A stretch of DNA of 64,000 nucleotides from Halobacillus campisalis (lineage in GTDB: Bacteria; Bacillota; Bacilli; Bacillales; Halobacillaceae): the NCBI RefSeq assembly GCF_030345335.1, contig NZ_JAPVRC010000005.1, positions 186,001 to 250,000 of the forward strand, given 5' to 3'. Positions 7,683-16,177 of this stretch are shown piece after piece; the first letter of the stretch is position 1, and the number at the start of each line of letters is the position of its first letter. Below the pieces are notes generated by a model. That model searched no databases and was not told the origin of the DNA. It worked only from the letters and a program-made list of their open reading frames with translations. The translations under genes were made by a program, and so were the position numbers.

Positions 7683-8873
7683 ATGACCCAGAATGCAAAC
7701 AAACTTTGGACATGGCCGTTCATCTTTTTAATTTTAGCTAACTTGTTTACGTTTATGAGTTTTCAAATGCTCCTTCCAAATTTACCACCTTACATTGAAT
7801 CGATTGGCGGTAGTGAACTGCAAATCGGGCTGGTCACCACCATGTTTTCGATAGCTGCAATTCTCATCCGTCCCTTTATCGGACATTTACTGATGACACG
7901 CAAACGAAAATTCCTTGTGCTGATCGGCGCAGTGTCCTTATTGCTCATTACGCTGCTCTACCCTATTACTCAAGTTGTCGTTTTGCTGCTCATTATACGA
8001 TTTGGCCACGGTATCGCGTGGGGGTGGTCCACAACCGCTAATGGAACTGCAGCTGTTGATATCGTTCCAAGACGACGTGTAGGAGAAGGCATGGGTTATT
8101 TTGGTTTATCTATTACAATAGGGATGATTATGGCTCCCAGTCTCGGTATTTATCTCTACCAAAACTATGACTTTAACCTACTCGTATGGATTTCGGTAGG
8201 TCTTGGTCTCATTGCAATCCTTTTATTTTCCCTGACTAGTTTCGTCACTCCAGAAAGTGTGTATCAAAACAGAAAAGACAAGCCTCGATTTTCCTTTTTA
8301 GGCTCTCTTGTAGAAAGGAAAAGCGGCTACCCTGCGCTTGTCACCTTTTTGACAACATTCGGCTATGGATCGATTGTCACGTACATCGTAATTTTCGGAG
8401 TTGAACAAGGGTTAGACGGTGTGTTTTTATTTTATTTCTTCAATGCCTTACTAGCTACAGTTTCAAGACCGATCACAGGAAAGTACTTTGATAAGCAAGG
8501 ACCATGGAAGCTGATTATGATCTGCTCTGGCCTTTCCTTCATTGCGATGTGGATTTTAGCACTTGCTGATTCGAATATGGATCTCATACTGGCTGGTTCC
8601 TTATTCGGTGCTGGTTACGGATCGATGATGCCTGCTTTCCAGGCCTGGGTCATTTCGAAAACGACCGTAGAACGCAGTGGTATCGCGAATGGAATGTTCT
8701 ACTCCTCCATAGACCTTGGCATCGGATTGAGCGCCTTAATCTTAGGTTTTATCTATGCCTTTGTAGAAACAGCCACTCTTTTTAAAATGTCCAGCTTCTT
8801 ATTCATCCTCGTCATTTATCTGACGTGGAGAGATTATCAGAAACAGACGGAGCCATGGACAGCTCCTCAATAA
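7683..8873 (+). CDS. MFS transporter
   Basis: A 396-residue major facilitator superfamily permease with twelve predicted membrane helices. Loop 2-3 has an MFS motif A derivative (IRPFIGHLLMTRKRKF) and the equivalent in the second half is VSRPITGKYFDKQGPWK. The sequence NGTAAVDIVPRRRVGEGMGYFGL in helix 4-5 is typical of drug or metallophore exporters of the YwoG/YfmO sort. Substrate unknown. AGAGAGG precedes ATG 7683. Possibly co-transcribed with the AI-2E-family gene. Confidence 0.85.
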   Translation: MTQNANKLWTWPFIFLILANLFTFMSFQMLLPNLPPYIESIGGSELQIGLVTTMFSIAAILIRPFIGHLLMTRKRKFLVLIGAVSLLLITLLYPITQVVVLLLIIRFGHGIAWGWSTTANGTAAVDIVPRRRVGEGMGYFGLSITIGMIMAPSLGIYLYQNYDFNLLVWISVGLGLIAILLFSLTSFVTPESVYQNRKDKPRFSFLGSLVERKSGYPALVTFLTTFGYGSIVTYIVIFGVEQGLDGVFLFYFFNALLATVSRPITGKYFDKQGPWKLIMICSGLSFIAMWILALADSNMDLILAGSLFGAGYGSMMPAFQAWVISKTTVERSGIANGMFYSSIDLGIGLSALILGFIYAFVETATLFKMSSFLFILVIYLTWRDYQKQTEPWTAPQ

Positions 8874-8985
8874 AAATGGAACTGATGTGTTACTTCAAGG
8901 CTTTCTTCTTGTTAAAGTTCCGTGTTGATATTCATATAAGCTCCCTATTCTTGAAGACTCAGTTTCGAGACTTTTGTATGAGGAT

Positions 8986-9110
8986 ATGGTGGCTTTAGAA
9001 AACGGATCGCTTTCCGTGGGCATGTGGTGAGCTTCCTCAGGCTTCGCCTTCCGGGATCTCACCTACCATGTACATCCCACAGGAGTCTCACCGTTTTCTA
9101 AAGCCACCAT
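8986..9110 (-). repeat. Hairpin repeat (A3)
   Basis: Arms ATGGTGGCTTTAGAAAACGG and complement; full conserved core. Nearly the exact reverse complement of the copies at 25167-25291 and 56330-56454. Confidence 0.9.
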
Positions 9111-9377
9111 CCGATTGGAAGGTGCTCGAAACTATACCAAGTTTAAAAGTATTAGCAATATATTGGGAATAATAGTAAAAACCTTGTATTCCAAGAGTCT
9201 ATCCTTTCCTCGGAACTTCTTGCCTTTACTAGGATAAAGGAAACATTTTTGCAGTGCTTCACTTAAAAAATAACTGCTCTAGAGTGATGCAAGAAAATAT
9301 TTGAAACTACCTTAAATGATCCCACTAATATTAAGTAGTTATTTTTAAAACGATTTCGATAAGCGCATATATAGTAA

Positions 9378-9498
9378 GGGGCGGCGGGGAATGGGGAGAC
9401 TCCTGTGGGAAGAGAGTGCTTGGTGAGATCCCGCAGGACAGGACGTCCGAGGAAGCTCACCGCGCTCCCACGGAAAGCGAGTCATTCCCCGCCGCCCT
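9378..9498 (+). repeat. Hairpin repeat (A4)
   Basis: Core as in other copies, but the arms are GGGCGGCGGGGAATG and its complement, unlike any neighbouring copy. The inner loop reads GCAGGACAGGACGTCCGAGG. Confidence 0.88.
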
Positions 9499-9636
9499 GA
9501 TCCACTCACCAAATGTCTCGAAACCGAGTCTTCCACTATCCTGCCATATTGTTGAATAACTCACTTATCAATAGCAACAACCACCTTTTACATAGCCTTC
9601 TAAAAAAGTAATTACTGAAATTCAACAGATTCTTAT

Positions 9637-9684
9637 ATAAAAAAAGCTGCCCCTGAAAGTCTATTTTAGACTTTTGGGACAGCC
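9637..9684 (-). terminator. Terminator of the TRAP operon
   Basis: Minus-strand stem GGCTGTCCCAAAAGTCTA with partner TAGACTTTCAGGGGCAGC (9646-9684), followed by a T run (9637-9645). Confidence 0.92.
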
Positions 9685-9703
9685 TTATTTTTATTGAATA
9701 CAT

Positions 9704-10777
9704 TTACTCTTCCATTTCAGCAATTTCTTCTTCAAGCTTATCAAGAATAGCACCATCTACAGTAGAAACTTCTTCTCTATAATAATCACGCACAGGTTCA
9801 GCTTTCTCACGGAAAGCGTCACGCTGCTCTTCAGTAAGTTCGATGATTTCAGTCGGGTTTTCATCATCGTTTTCAATAGTCTCTAACCATTCCTTGTTCT
9901 GAGCATCCTGTTCTTCAAATGCCCATTCCTGCATTTCTTGAGTGGTTTCATCAAGCATTTCCTGCATATCTTCAGGCAGCTCATTGTACCAATCTGTATT
10001 TACTGTCGTCATAGCAACATAGTTATTATGGTTAGAAATAGTCATATAATCTTGAACCTCGTGGAAGGAAGCATCTCCAATAAAGAAGATTGGGTTCTCT
10101 TGTCCTTCAACTGTTCCACGGTCAAGTGAAGTATATAGCTCGGACCAGCTCATTGGAGTAGGATCCGCACCGTAAGCTTCATATGATTCTAAGATAAGCG
10201 GAGAATCCTGAGTACGCATTTTGAATCCTTCAAAGTCGGCTGGCTCAGAAATTTCACTGCTGGATGTCCACTGCATCGCACCTTCTGTCCAATAAGAAAG
10301 AGGCGTAATGCTGTGTTCTTCGTATTGTTCTCGTAAATCGGTGTTTAGCGCTTCACTTTCATTCAAAATTTGCTGAGTCGTTTCTACACTGTCAGGCAGC
10401 AGGAAATGCAACGCGAAAACTTGTCCTTCATTTACCATGTTACCAGTAAACCCTGGTGACATGACCGCCATTTCTACGGTTCCATTCTGCAACTGCTCCA
10501 CCTGGTCAGTTTCACTTCCAAGTCCTCCGAATTCATAAACATCAATAGTTACTTGACCATCTGACTTCTCGTCCATACGAGCAGCAAATTCCTCTGCATA
10601 CTCATATTGCACTTGGCCTTCCACTTCTTCTGTAACGAACTTCCAATTATAGCTTTGACCTTCTCCACCGTCTCCGCCGCCGTCGCCACTGCTGTCATCC
10701 TGTTGACCACATGCACCTAATATTAAACTGAATGCTGACACCATCGTTAAACCTAACATTTTCTTTTTGTTTAAAAT
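9704..10777 (-). CDS. TRAP transporter solute-binding protein, DctP family (lipoprotein), probable ATT start
   Basis: Extracellular lipid-anchored substrate-binding protein delivering an organic acid to the DctQM permease. The DctP fold is seen in the EFAARMDEKSDGQVTIDVY region, the conserved ligand Arg in GFKMRTQDSP and the AYGADPTPMSWSELYTSL stretch. The lipobox LILGAC is followed by a Gly/Asp/Ser linker. The first ATG (10759) is 26 nt from the GGGAGG site (10791-10786) and lacks a charged n-region. An ATT at 10777 is 8 nt from it and gives MLNKKKMLGLTMVSAFSLIL, a normal lipoprotein signal. I therefore place the start at ATT (rare, known from infC). Substrate unknown; C4-dicarboxylate-type is only a family default. 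Confidence 0.85.
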   Translation of the reverse strand: MLNKKKMLGLTMVSAFSLILGACGQQDDSSGDGGGDGGEGQSYNWKFVTEEVEGQVQYEYAEEFAARMDEKSDGQVTIDVYEFGGLGSETDQVEQLQNGTVEMAVMSPGFTGNMVNEGQVFALHFLLPDSVETTQQILNESEALNTDLREQYEEHSITPLSYWTEGAMQWTSSSEISEPADFEGFKMRTQDSPLILESYEAYGADPTPMSWSELYTSLDRGTVEGQENPIFFIGDASFHEVQDYMTISNHNNYVAMTTVNTDWYNELPEDMQEMLDETTQEMQEWAFEEQDAQNKEWLETIENDDENPTEIIELTEEQRDAFREKAEPVRDYYREEVSTVDGAILDKLEEEIAEMEE

Positions 10778-10823
10778 GTTAATGACCTCCCAATATTTTT
10801 TATATGTGATCTCTCTCTTTCAC

Positions 10824-12089
10824 CTATAGAAGGATAAGAGAAAGTTCTTCAAAGTAAATCAGTAAAAATGAAATGATCACCATCATAATGATATACGGCG
10901 GAGTCCCTTTAATAACTTCCAAATACGGCCGGTTGAAGACTGCACTAGCCGTGAATATATCGACTCCAAAAGGAGGTGTCGCTGATCCCAGGGCTGCCTG
11001 GAATGTAATGACTACTCCAAGATGAACAGGGTCCACTCCTGCACTCATAGCCGCCGGATAGAAGATAGGCGTGAGCACGAGAATGACGACGATCGGATCT
11101 ACGAACATACATCCGATGAAGAAGAAGAGCGTTACCATTAACAATACGAAAATAGCAGTCGGATTCGGACCAAGTACCGTTTCTGTGATCATCTGTGGAA
11201 TTCTTGCGAATGAGATGACCCATGTAAAGGCCTGTCCACCGGCTACAAGAACAAAAACTGCTGAAGTTACAAGCCCGGTAGACTTTGCGATTTTAGGAAG
11301 TTCTTTAATATACACGGAGCGAAAGATGATGACTTCCAATATGAAAGCATAAAGGACAGACACCCCGGCCGCTTCTGTCGGGCTGAACAATCCTGAATAG
11401 ATTCCTCCGATAATAATGAATGGAAATCCCAGCGGCAGAATCGCCTTTCTCGTGAATGTCAAACGTTCCTTCCACGAAAATTTCTCAGCAAGAGGGATAT
11501 TCGCTCTTTTTGCATAGATGATGCTGTAAATAGCGAAACTCAAAAATACAATAACTCCGGGAATAATACCGGCAATGAATAAGTCACCTACAGAAGTACC
11601 GGATACGAGACCGTACATGATCATTCCGATACTCGGAGGTACAAGTAATGCTACATCACTTGAATTAATGATTAAGGCCATGGCTGTTGAATCCTTATAG
11701 CCTATTTTAAGTAAGCGTTCGCGCATTGGCTTACCAATGGCTACGACCGTGGCTTGAGTTGAACCTGAGATGGCACCAAACAACGTACAAGCCGCTGCTG
11801 TGGTTACGGCATAACCGCCACGTATATGTCCTATGAATGATCCTATAAAATCTAAGAGTCTTCGAGATGTTTTTCCTGCCGTCATAATATCAGCAGCAAA
11901 TATGAAAAGCGGTACAGCCAGTAATACATAAGCTTCGATACCAGTTGAAAATTGCTTCATCAAAATCATTGGGTCCATTGTTGGAAAATACAAGAATACT
12001 ATGATGATAGGGGCCACCATAAGGGGTATCATCATTGGAAAATTCAACACCAAAAGGACTACCATGATCGTTAATAGGGTTGCGACCAT
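10824..12089 (-). CDS. TRAP transporter large permease, DctM
   Basis: A 421-residue membrane protein of the DctM family, the Na+-driven channel subunit of a TRAP transporter. Roughly twelve helices; family signatures include FAADIMTAGKTSRRLLDF, GAISGSTQATVVAIGKPM, LINSSDVALLVPPSIGMIMYG and GSATPPFGVDIFTASAVF. It is the middle gene of dctQ-dctM-dctP, in that transcriptional order, with a 40-bp gap from dctQ and a further short gap to dctP. AAAGGATAA precedes the ATG. Confidence 0.95.
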   Translation of the reverse strand: MVATLLTIMVVLLVLNFPMMIPLMVAPIIIVFLYFPTMDPMILMKQFSTGIEAYVLLAVPLFIFAADIMTAGKTSRRLLDFIGSFIGHIRGGYAVTTAAACTLFGAISGSTQATVVAIGKPMRERLLKIGYKDSTAMALIINSSDVALLVPPSIGMIMYGLVSGTSVGDLFIAGIIPGVIVFLSFAIYSIIYAKRANIPLAEKFSWKERLTFTRKAILPLGFPFIIIGGIYSGLFSPTEAAGVSVLYAFILEVIIFRSVYIKELPKIAKSTGLVTSAVFVLVAGGQAFTWVISFARIPQMITETVLGPNPTAIFVLLMVTLFFFIGCMFVDPIVVILVLTPIFYPAAMSAGVDPVHLGVVITFQAALGSATPPFGVDIFTASAVFNRPYLEVIKGTPPYIIMMVIISFLLIYFEELSLILL

Positions 12090-12129
12090 ATCGTTATCCT
12101 TTCTACAAATGTTTTAGTATAGAGTGGTT

Positions 12130-12687
12130 TTATAAATGAGCAGCTTCGTCGACATTCGTTTTTTCTTCATCGTTATAATCCTTAGCGTCTGTTCCTAAGT
12201 AAACATCATCCCGCTTAACGATATTGATCCACATATTCCTTAAGAATTGAATGCCTCCAAGGAAAAATCCTAAAGGAATTGCAATATAGATAATATACGC
12301 CGGCATTTGAAGCGCCGATGTTACAGTACCAGAATCTCGAACATTTAATACGTACAATAATGAATAGTAAGCAAGTACGAAAAGTACAACTGCACTCATG
12401 AGCGGAATCAGCGTTGACGCGATTTTCCTAACCTTGAACGGAGCTAAATCGTAGAAAGCCGACATACTGATGTGACGCCCTTTTCTTGCCGCATAGCTAA
12501 TGCCCATGAATGTAGCAACTACTACCGCAATCTGGCTCACTTCGTTGGCAAAAGACCATGAGTAACTAAAGAAAGCCCGACTCAAAGCATTGCCTACAAC
12601 CATTAGTGCAATAATAATAACGGCATATCCCAGAATGAATTCTTCGATTTTAAGGACAACTTTGTCTAGCAGCCTGAAAAATTTCAA
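12130..12687 (-). CDS. TRAP transporter small permease, DctQ
   Basis: Four-helix small membrane subunit of the TRAP transporter, about 185 residues, which pairs with DctM. Family marks include the N-terminal FRLLDKVVLKIEEFILGYAV and a central SWSFANEVSQIAVVVATFMGISYAARKGRHISM. The frame is open up to ATG 12714, but the AGAGGAGG ribosome binding site lies within that extension; TTG at 12687, about 10 nt after it, gives MKFFRLLDKV, the expected start for DctQ. The C-terminal tail is acidic and cytoplasmic. First gene of the operon. Confidence 0.9.
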   Translation of the reverse strand: MKFFRLLDKVVLKIEEFILGYAVIIIALMVVGNALSRAFFSYSWSFANEVSQIAVVVATFMGISYAARKGRHISMSAFYDLAPFKVRKIASTLIPLMSAVVLFVLAYYSLLYVLNVRDSGTVTSALQMPAYIIYIAIPLGFFLGGIQFLRNMWINIVKRDDVYLGTDAKDYNDEEKTNVDEAAHL

Positions 12688-12744
12688 ATGAGTTTGTCCT
12701 CCTCTGATGAGCATATTGTAAGAATTTTAGCCCAGTTACTATAA

Positions 12745-12773
12745 ATTTTAGCGAACAACATAGAAACGTACAA
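12745..12773 (-). promoter_or_regulatory. Possible sigmaA promoter of the TRAP operon
   Basis: Minus-strand TTGTAC (12773-12768), 17-bp spacer, TAAAAT (12750-12745). The -35 match is weak and the -10 match good. Confidence 0.4.
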
Positions 12774-13449
12774 ATGGGTTTATACACTATAATCTGTGCT
12801 ATTAAATTATATTTAGCAGTGAGAGGTAATAAACTCCTCTATCGATATATAAAGGCAGGGTTTACTTACGAAAGATTCAAAATACTCGATATTTGATGTT
12901 TTTCTCTAAATAAAGTAAGAAATACTACCTACGAAAGCGTTCTCTTGTAAAGAAATTGATAAATTAAGGATTTCCCTACCTTCTCATAGGCTATTTTTTA
13001 TAGATCGATTTCAATGTTTCATTCGATAAGTCCGTGTACAGTGTACAAAACTGGCTGCATTTTATGAAAAGCTTTTCTGTCTGAAAGCTAACTGCTTCGC
13101 TCGCCTAACCTTTTCTTTTCTGAGCATCAGGTGTGACTACTATCTTCGACATGCCGAGACTTTATATGTGGCTTGGAAGCAAACTTCCAAAAGTGCGGAG
13201 GTGTACGCAAGAGCTCGTTGCTTTAAGGAGGATCCGTCTTGTATAGATAGCATTATAGATTGGTTTTGGGGGCTCATTACTCCGAAGATTATTTTCAGCT
13301 TTATTTCCATGAGCAGCGATTATATGAGCTCTGGAACTTTCTTATAATTTAATGCTGGACTATATTTTCATATTCCTTACCCCTTTCTTTCCATAAACAA
13401 ACCATTTGCCTCCTAGTCTGTCACAATATATCTACCTGATCACATCCAA
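12774..13449. other. Long intergenic region upstream of the TRAP operon
   Basis: No gene or hairpin repeat is recognised in this AT-rich stretch. Two candidate regulator sites stand out: a catabolite-responsive-element-like sequence CGAAAGCGTTCTCT (12932-12945; two mismatches to TGWNANCGNTNWCA) and a 13-bp perfect palindrome TGTACAGTGTACA (13035-13047), of the kind bound by GntR-type regulators. Both lie several hundred bases from dctQ, so their role is uncertain. Confidence 0.35.
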
Positions 13450-13478
13450 TTGTTAAACCAGGTTGTTTCCACTACAAT
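13450..13478 (+). promoter_or_regulatory. SigmaA promoter of the SE1832-like gene
   Basis: TTGTTA (13450-13455), 17-bp spacer, TACAAT (13473-13478). The predicted start near 13485 lies downstream of ATG 13481, which excludes that ATG as the start codon. Confidence 0.7.
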
Positions 13479-13498
13479 AGATGGCAAGGAGTGATGAA

Positions 13499-13678
13499 AT
13501 GACTAAACAGGAAATCCAAGATGAAATCGCAGCCTTGAAGTCTGATTACGTTCGTATCCAGGGGGATCTTGATAAATTAGAAGCATCAGGAGCAAACGTT
13601 CAAAATGCGGAAAGACAGCTAGGCCAAATGGAAGAACAACTAAAAGATTTGAAAAAGCAGTTAGCAGAGGCTGAATAA
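13499..13678 (+). CDS. SE1832-like small coiled-coil protein
   Basis: A 59-residue, highly charged, almost wholly helical protein (MTKQEIQDEIAALKSDYVRI...) with heptad-like spacing in LGQMEEQLKDLKKQLAE. It resembles the SE1832 family of Bacillaceae/Staphylococcaceae, of unknown function. The AAGGAGTG site (13486-13493) and the promoter position select ATG 13499 over ATG 13481. Single-gene transcript; cytoplasmic by lack of any hydrophobic segment. Confidence 0.75.
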   Translation: MTKQEIQDEIAALKSDYVRIQGDLDKLEASGANVQNAERQLGQMEEQLKDLKKQLAEAE

Positions 13679-13824
13679 TTGAACAGAGAGCAGACATCAA
13701 GTTTACGCCCACAGCATGCAGAATAAAATCGTTCACTTTCAGCGCAAACCTTCTCAGGCTGTCGCTGTGCAAATAAGATTCAGCCTTACTAGCTCTCCCT
13801 ACTGACCTTTGAAACATAAGAAAA

Positions 13825-13865
13825 AATCAGACCGTCGAGAAAGTTCTCGACGGTCTGATTTTTTG
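13825..13865. terminator. Bidirectional terminator between SE1832-like and nhaP-like genes
   Basis: Perfect stem CAGACCGTCGAGAA/TTCTCGACGGTCTG flanked by A run on the left and T run on the right, so it can stop convergent transcription from both sides. Confidence 0.92.
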
Positions 13866-13871
13866 ATTTAT

Positions 13872-15719
13872 TTACAGCGATTCGTTCCGCTGCTTATTCA
13901 ATTTTTCTTGGATTTTTACATGTTCTTTACTCGGCGGAGTCAATGAGACGATCACATCTCCATTTTCCACCTTCACACTATTGCTATGACTGAAAAATTC
14001 AATCTTATTCGTCGGTTTTTTTACAAAGACGAGCATGGCGTGCTCATCAATTTTCTGTAAATAATCCTTGTACGTGTACTGTCTGGTAATGTTGGTTTTT
14101 CTAAAAACATATCCACTCTCGACTCTAGTGTTCAACTCTTCCCAAGTAGCCGCTTCATTCATGAAAATGCGGCCGCCGATTGTGTGGACAAGGTCTTCTA
14201 ACTTATCGCCTTCCTGCTTATTCAAACTCAGTTGGAACAAGTTATTACGTCCGAATTCAGGAACAAACGTCGTACATACGAGAGCGTTATAAGAATCGTA
14301 TTCGGTGGCAGAGATCAAATATTCATATGGAGTCATTTCCAAATGATACTCCGTCTGTTCTGACAAGATCTCCCCATGATAAGTTTTCAATCCCTGGGCA
14401 CGCGCTCCAGACAGACGCATCCAGGATGAATCACTGACGAGCACCGGAATGTTCATACTGTTCAACGTTTTTGCAAGCTCCGTAGTAAATGCGTTTCCTC
14501 CCGCGATTAATACGCCGGGAGGTCCTTCCATAGAAAGCCCCAGTTTTTTAGAAACCCAGCCTATTGAAAATCCATGGGCGACTACAGTCGTAAAGACGAG
14601 TGCAAAGGTGAGCGACTTCAAAATGGAAGCATCTTCAAACCCTTCATCTAATAGTACACTGGAAAAATAGCTGGCTACGGTCAGAGCGACAATTCCTCGG
14701 GGCGCTATCCAACTGACTAAAATCTTCTCCTGTTTAGTCAAATCGGTCCCCCATGTCGATGCGATAATAGACAATGGCCTAACGATGAATAACATCAGTA
14801 AAACAAAGCCAATGATTTCAATATTGAAGATCTCCATTAACGTTTCCCGATTAAGAGAAGCCGTCAGCATAACGAAAATAGTCGATATCAATAGTAAAGA
14901 AATATTCTCTTTGAAGTGCCTCATATCTGATATGGAAGATATGTGCATATTAGCTAACGTCATCCCCATTGCCGTTACCGACAGAAGCCCCGTCTCATGA
15001 GTGATTTCATCGGCAATGGTGAAACATGCAAGGACAGTAGCTAAAACTACAGGTGATTTTAAAAACTCAGGTACATAACCTGTTTCAAACATCCACCCTA
15101 CGCCTTTACCGAGCCCATAGCCTAAAATGACGGCAAAAATGGATGCTAAAAAGAAGGTAATAAGTGCAGTAATCGATCCCTCAGCACCCATTAAAAATAC
15201 GATGAATTCAAAAGCGAACACAGCAAGCAACGCTCCAATAGGATCAACTATGATCCCTTCCCACTTCAAGATCTTAGCGGGACGCGGTTTCAGCTTCGCC
15301 TGTCTTAATAAAGGCAGTATCACTGTTGGGCCTGTCACGATAAACAGCCCGCCGATCACAAATGCCACAGCCCACGAAAGGCCAGCTACATAGTGAGCCG
15401 CAAATGAGCCGAAGATCCAGCTGATGAAAGCACCTACTGTGACGATGCGGAATACCGGGCGGCCAAGACCCCTGACCTCTTTAAAATCTAAATTCAAACT
15501 TCCTTCGAATAATATAATAGCGACTGCTAAAGATATAATAGGGTCATATAATGGCCCAAAATCCTGTTCAGGCTCAATCAAACCGAAAATAGGACCGACC
15601 ATCAGACCAGCGATGGACATGATGACGATAGCAGGTAAACGAAAACGCCATGCGATCCATTGTGCGCCTACACCGAGCAGGCCAACGAGCATGAGCTGAA
15701 ATAATAAAGAATCAAGCAT
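13872..15719 (-). CDS. Na+/H+ antiporter, CPA1 (NhaP-type) with C-terminal RCK-like domain
   Basis: A 615-residue cation:proton antiporter that exports Na+ (or K+) in exchange for protons. The first about 400 residues form the membrane domain, with the CPA1 motifs FEGSLNLDFKE, FIVTGPTVILPLLRQ and EGIIVDPIGALLAVF, which holds the conserved transport Asp. A nucleotide-binding RCK/TrkA-N-like region follows (VLIAGGNAFTTELAKTLNSM), then a TrkA-C-like tail, suggesting ligand or nucleotide gating. The size and domain order match NhaP-like proteins of alkaliphiles and halophiles. Monocistronic, with a shared terminator. Confidence 0.9.
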   Translation of the reverse strand: MLDSLLFQLMLVGLLGVGAQWIAWRFRLPAIVIMSIAGLMVGPIFGLIEPEQDFGPLYDPIISLAVAIILFEGSLNLDFKEVRGLGRPVFRIVTVGAFISWIFGSFAAHYVAGLSWAVAFVIGGLFIVTGPTVILPLLRQAKLKPRPAKILKWEGIIVDPIGALLAVFAFEFIVFLMGAEGSITALITFFLASIFAVILGYGLGKGVGWMFETGYVPEFLKSPVVLATVLACFTIADEITHETGLLSVTAMGMTLANMHISSISDMRHFKENISLLLISTIFVMLTASLNRETLMEIFNIEIIGFVLLMLFIVRPLSIIASTWGTDLTKQEKILVSWIAPRGIVALTVASYFSSVLLDEGFEDASILKSLTFALVFTTVVAHGFSIGWVSKKLGLSMEGPPGVLIAGGNAFTTELAKTLNSMNIPVLVSDSSWMRLSGARAQGLKTYHGEILSEQTEYHLEMTPYEYLISATEYDSYNALVCTTFVPEFGRNNLFQLSLNKQEGDKLEDLVHTIGGRIFMNEAATWEELNTRVESGYVFRKTNITRQYTYKDYLQKIDEHAMLVFVKKPTNKIEFFSHSNSVKVENGDVIVSLTPPSKEHVKIQEKLNKQRNESL

Positions 15720-16025
15720 ATCTATGTCTCCTTAAACTACTGTAAATTCATATTCACCAGGAAGCATCCATTCAGAAGGATCCTTCCACTAAAACTTTTT
15801 TATCATATAGACATATTCTATAGACCGTTGCTCCAGATGTAAATAAAGTTGATTGGATTGTATTTTATTATTTCACTTTTTCATGATTTTGTTGAAATCT
15901 TAATAAATAAATCAGGGAATTTTACTCCCTTTCCAAAGCCTCGCTCAAATTGATTTACTACTAAATTATATAGTAAATTATCATTTTGACGATTACGTGA
16001 GACAGATGAAATATTTTCTATTTGA
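15720..16025. other. Divergent intergenic region between nhaP-like and brnQ
   Basis: AT-rich DNA without a recognisable gene or repeat; presumably carries the nhaP-type promoter, which I could not locate with confidence. Confidence 0.4.
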
Positions 16026-16089
16026 AATTTTAAGAAAAATACGTTGACATAATTTTTTGACATTGATAAGATTACGCCTGTGATAAAAT
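16026..16089 (+). promoter_or_regulatory. brnQ promoter with CodY-like box
   Basis: Candidate promoter TTGACA (16057-16062) with a TGATAAAAT -10 region (16081-16089); the spacer is about 18 bp or more, so the exact -10 is uncertain. A second TTGACA lies at 16044-16049. Just upstream, AATTTTAAGAAAAA (16026-16039) matches the CodY box AATTTTCWGAAAAT except at two positions. CodY represses branched-chain amino-acid uptake in relatives, so the placement makes sense. Confidence 0.5.
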
Positions 16090-16110
16090 TCGAAAGCCGT
16101 AAAACGGATG

Positions 16111-16139
16111 GCTCCTTCTATGAAAGAGGGGCTTTTTTT
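16111..16139 (+). terminator. Terminator or attenuator in the brnQ leader
   Basis: Hairpin GCTCCTTCT/AAGAGGGGC (16111-16132, with wobbles) followed by seven T. There is no upstream plus-strand gene within 2 kb, and the predicted transcript starts only about 20-25 nt before it, so it most likely acts on the brnQ leader itself. Confidence 0.65.
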
Positions 16140-16177
16140 ACGCTATTTATACAACACACCTTAGAGGAGATTAATGT

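Larger units (their letters stand above)
8912..9562 (-). mobile_element. Composite intergenic repeat, copy I
   Basis: Occupies most of the gap between the MFS gene and the TRAP operon. The ends are imperfect inverted repeats: CTTGAAGACTCAGTTTCGAG (8950-8969) and its partner TCTCGAAACCGAGTCTTCCA (9516-9535). Inside lie hairpin A3 (8986-9110, minus), about 260 bp shared in degenerate form with copies V and VI, and hairpin A4 (9378-9498, plus). No coding capacity beyond short shadow frames. Orientation is set by comparison with the copy at 24555-25372. Confidence 0.7.

Noticed and set aside
8912-9562. Insertion sequence with transposase in the repeat regions
   Set aside because: No transposase-like frame or motif in any of the seven copies; only the ends look transposon-like.
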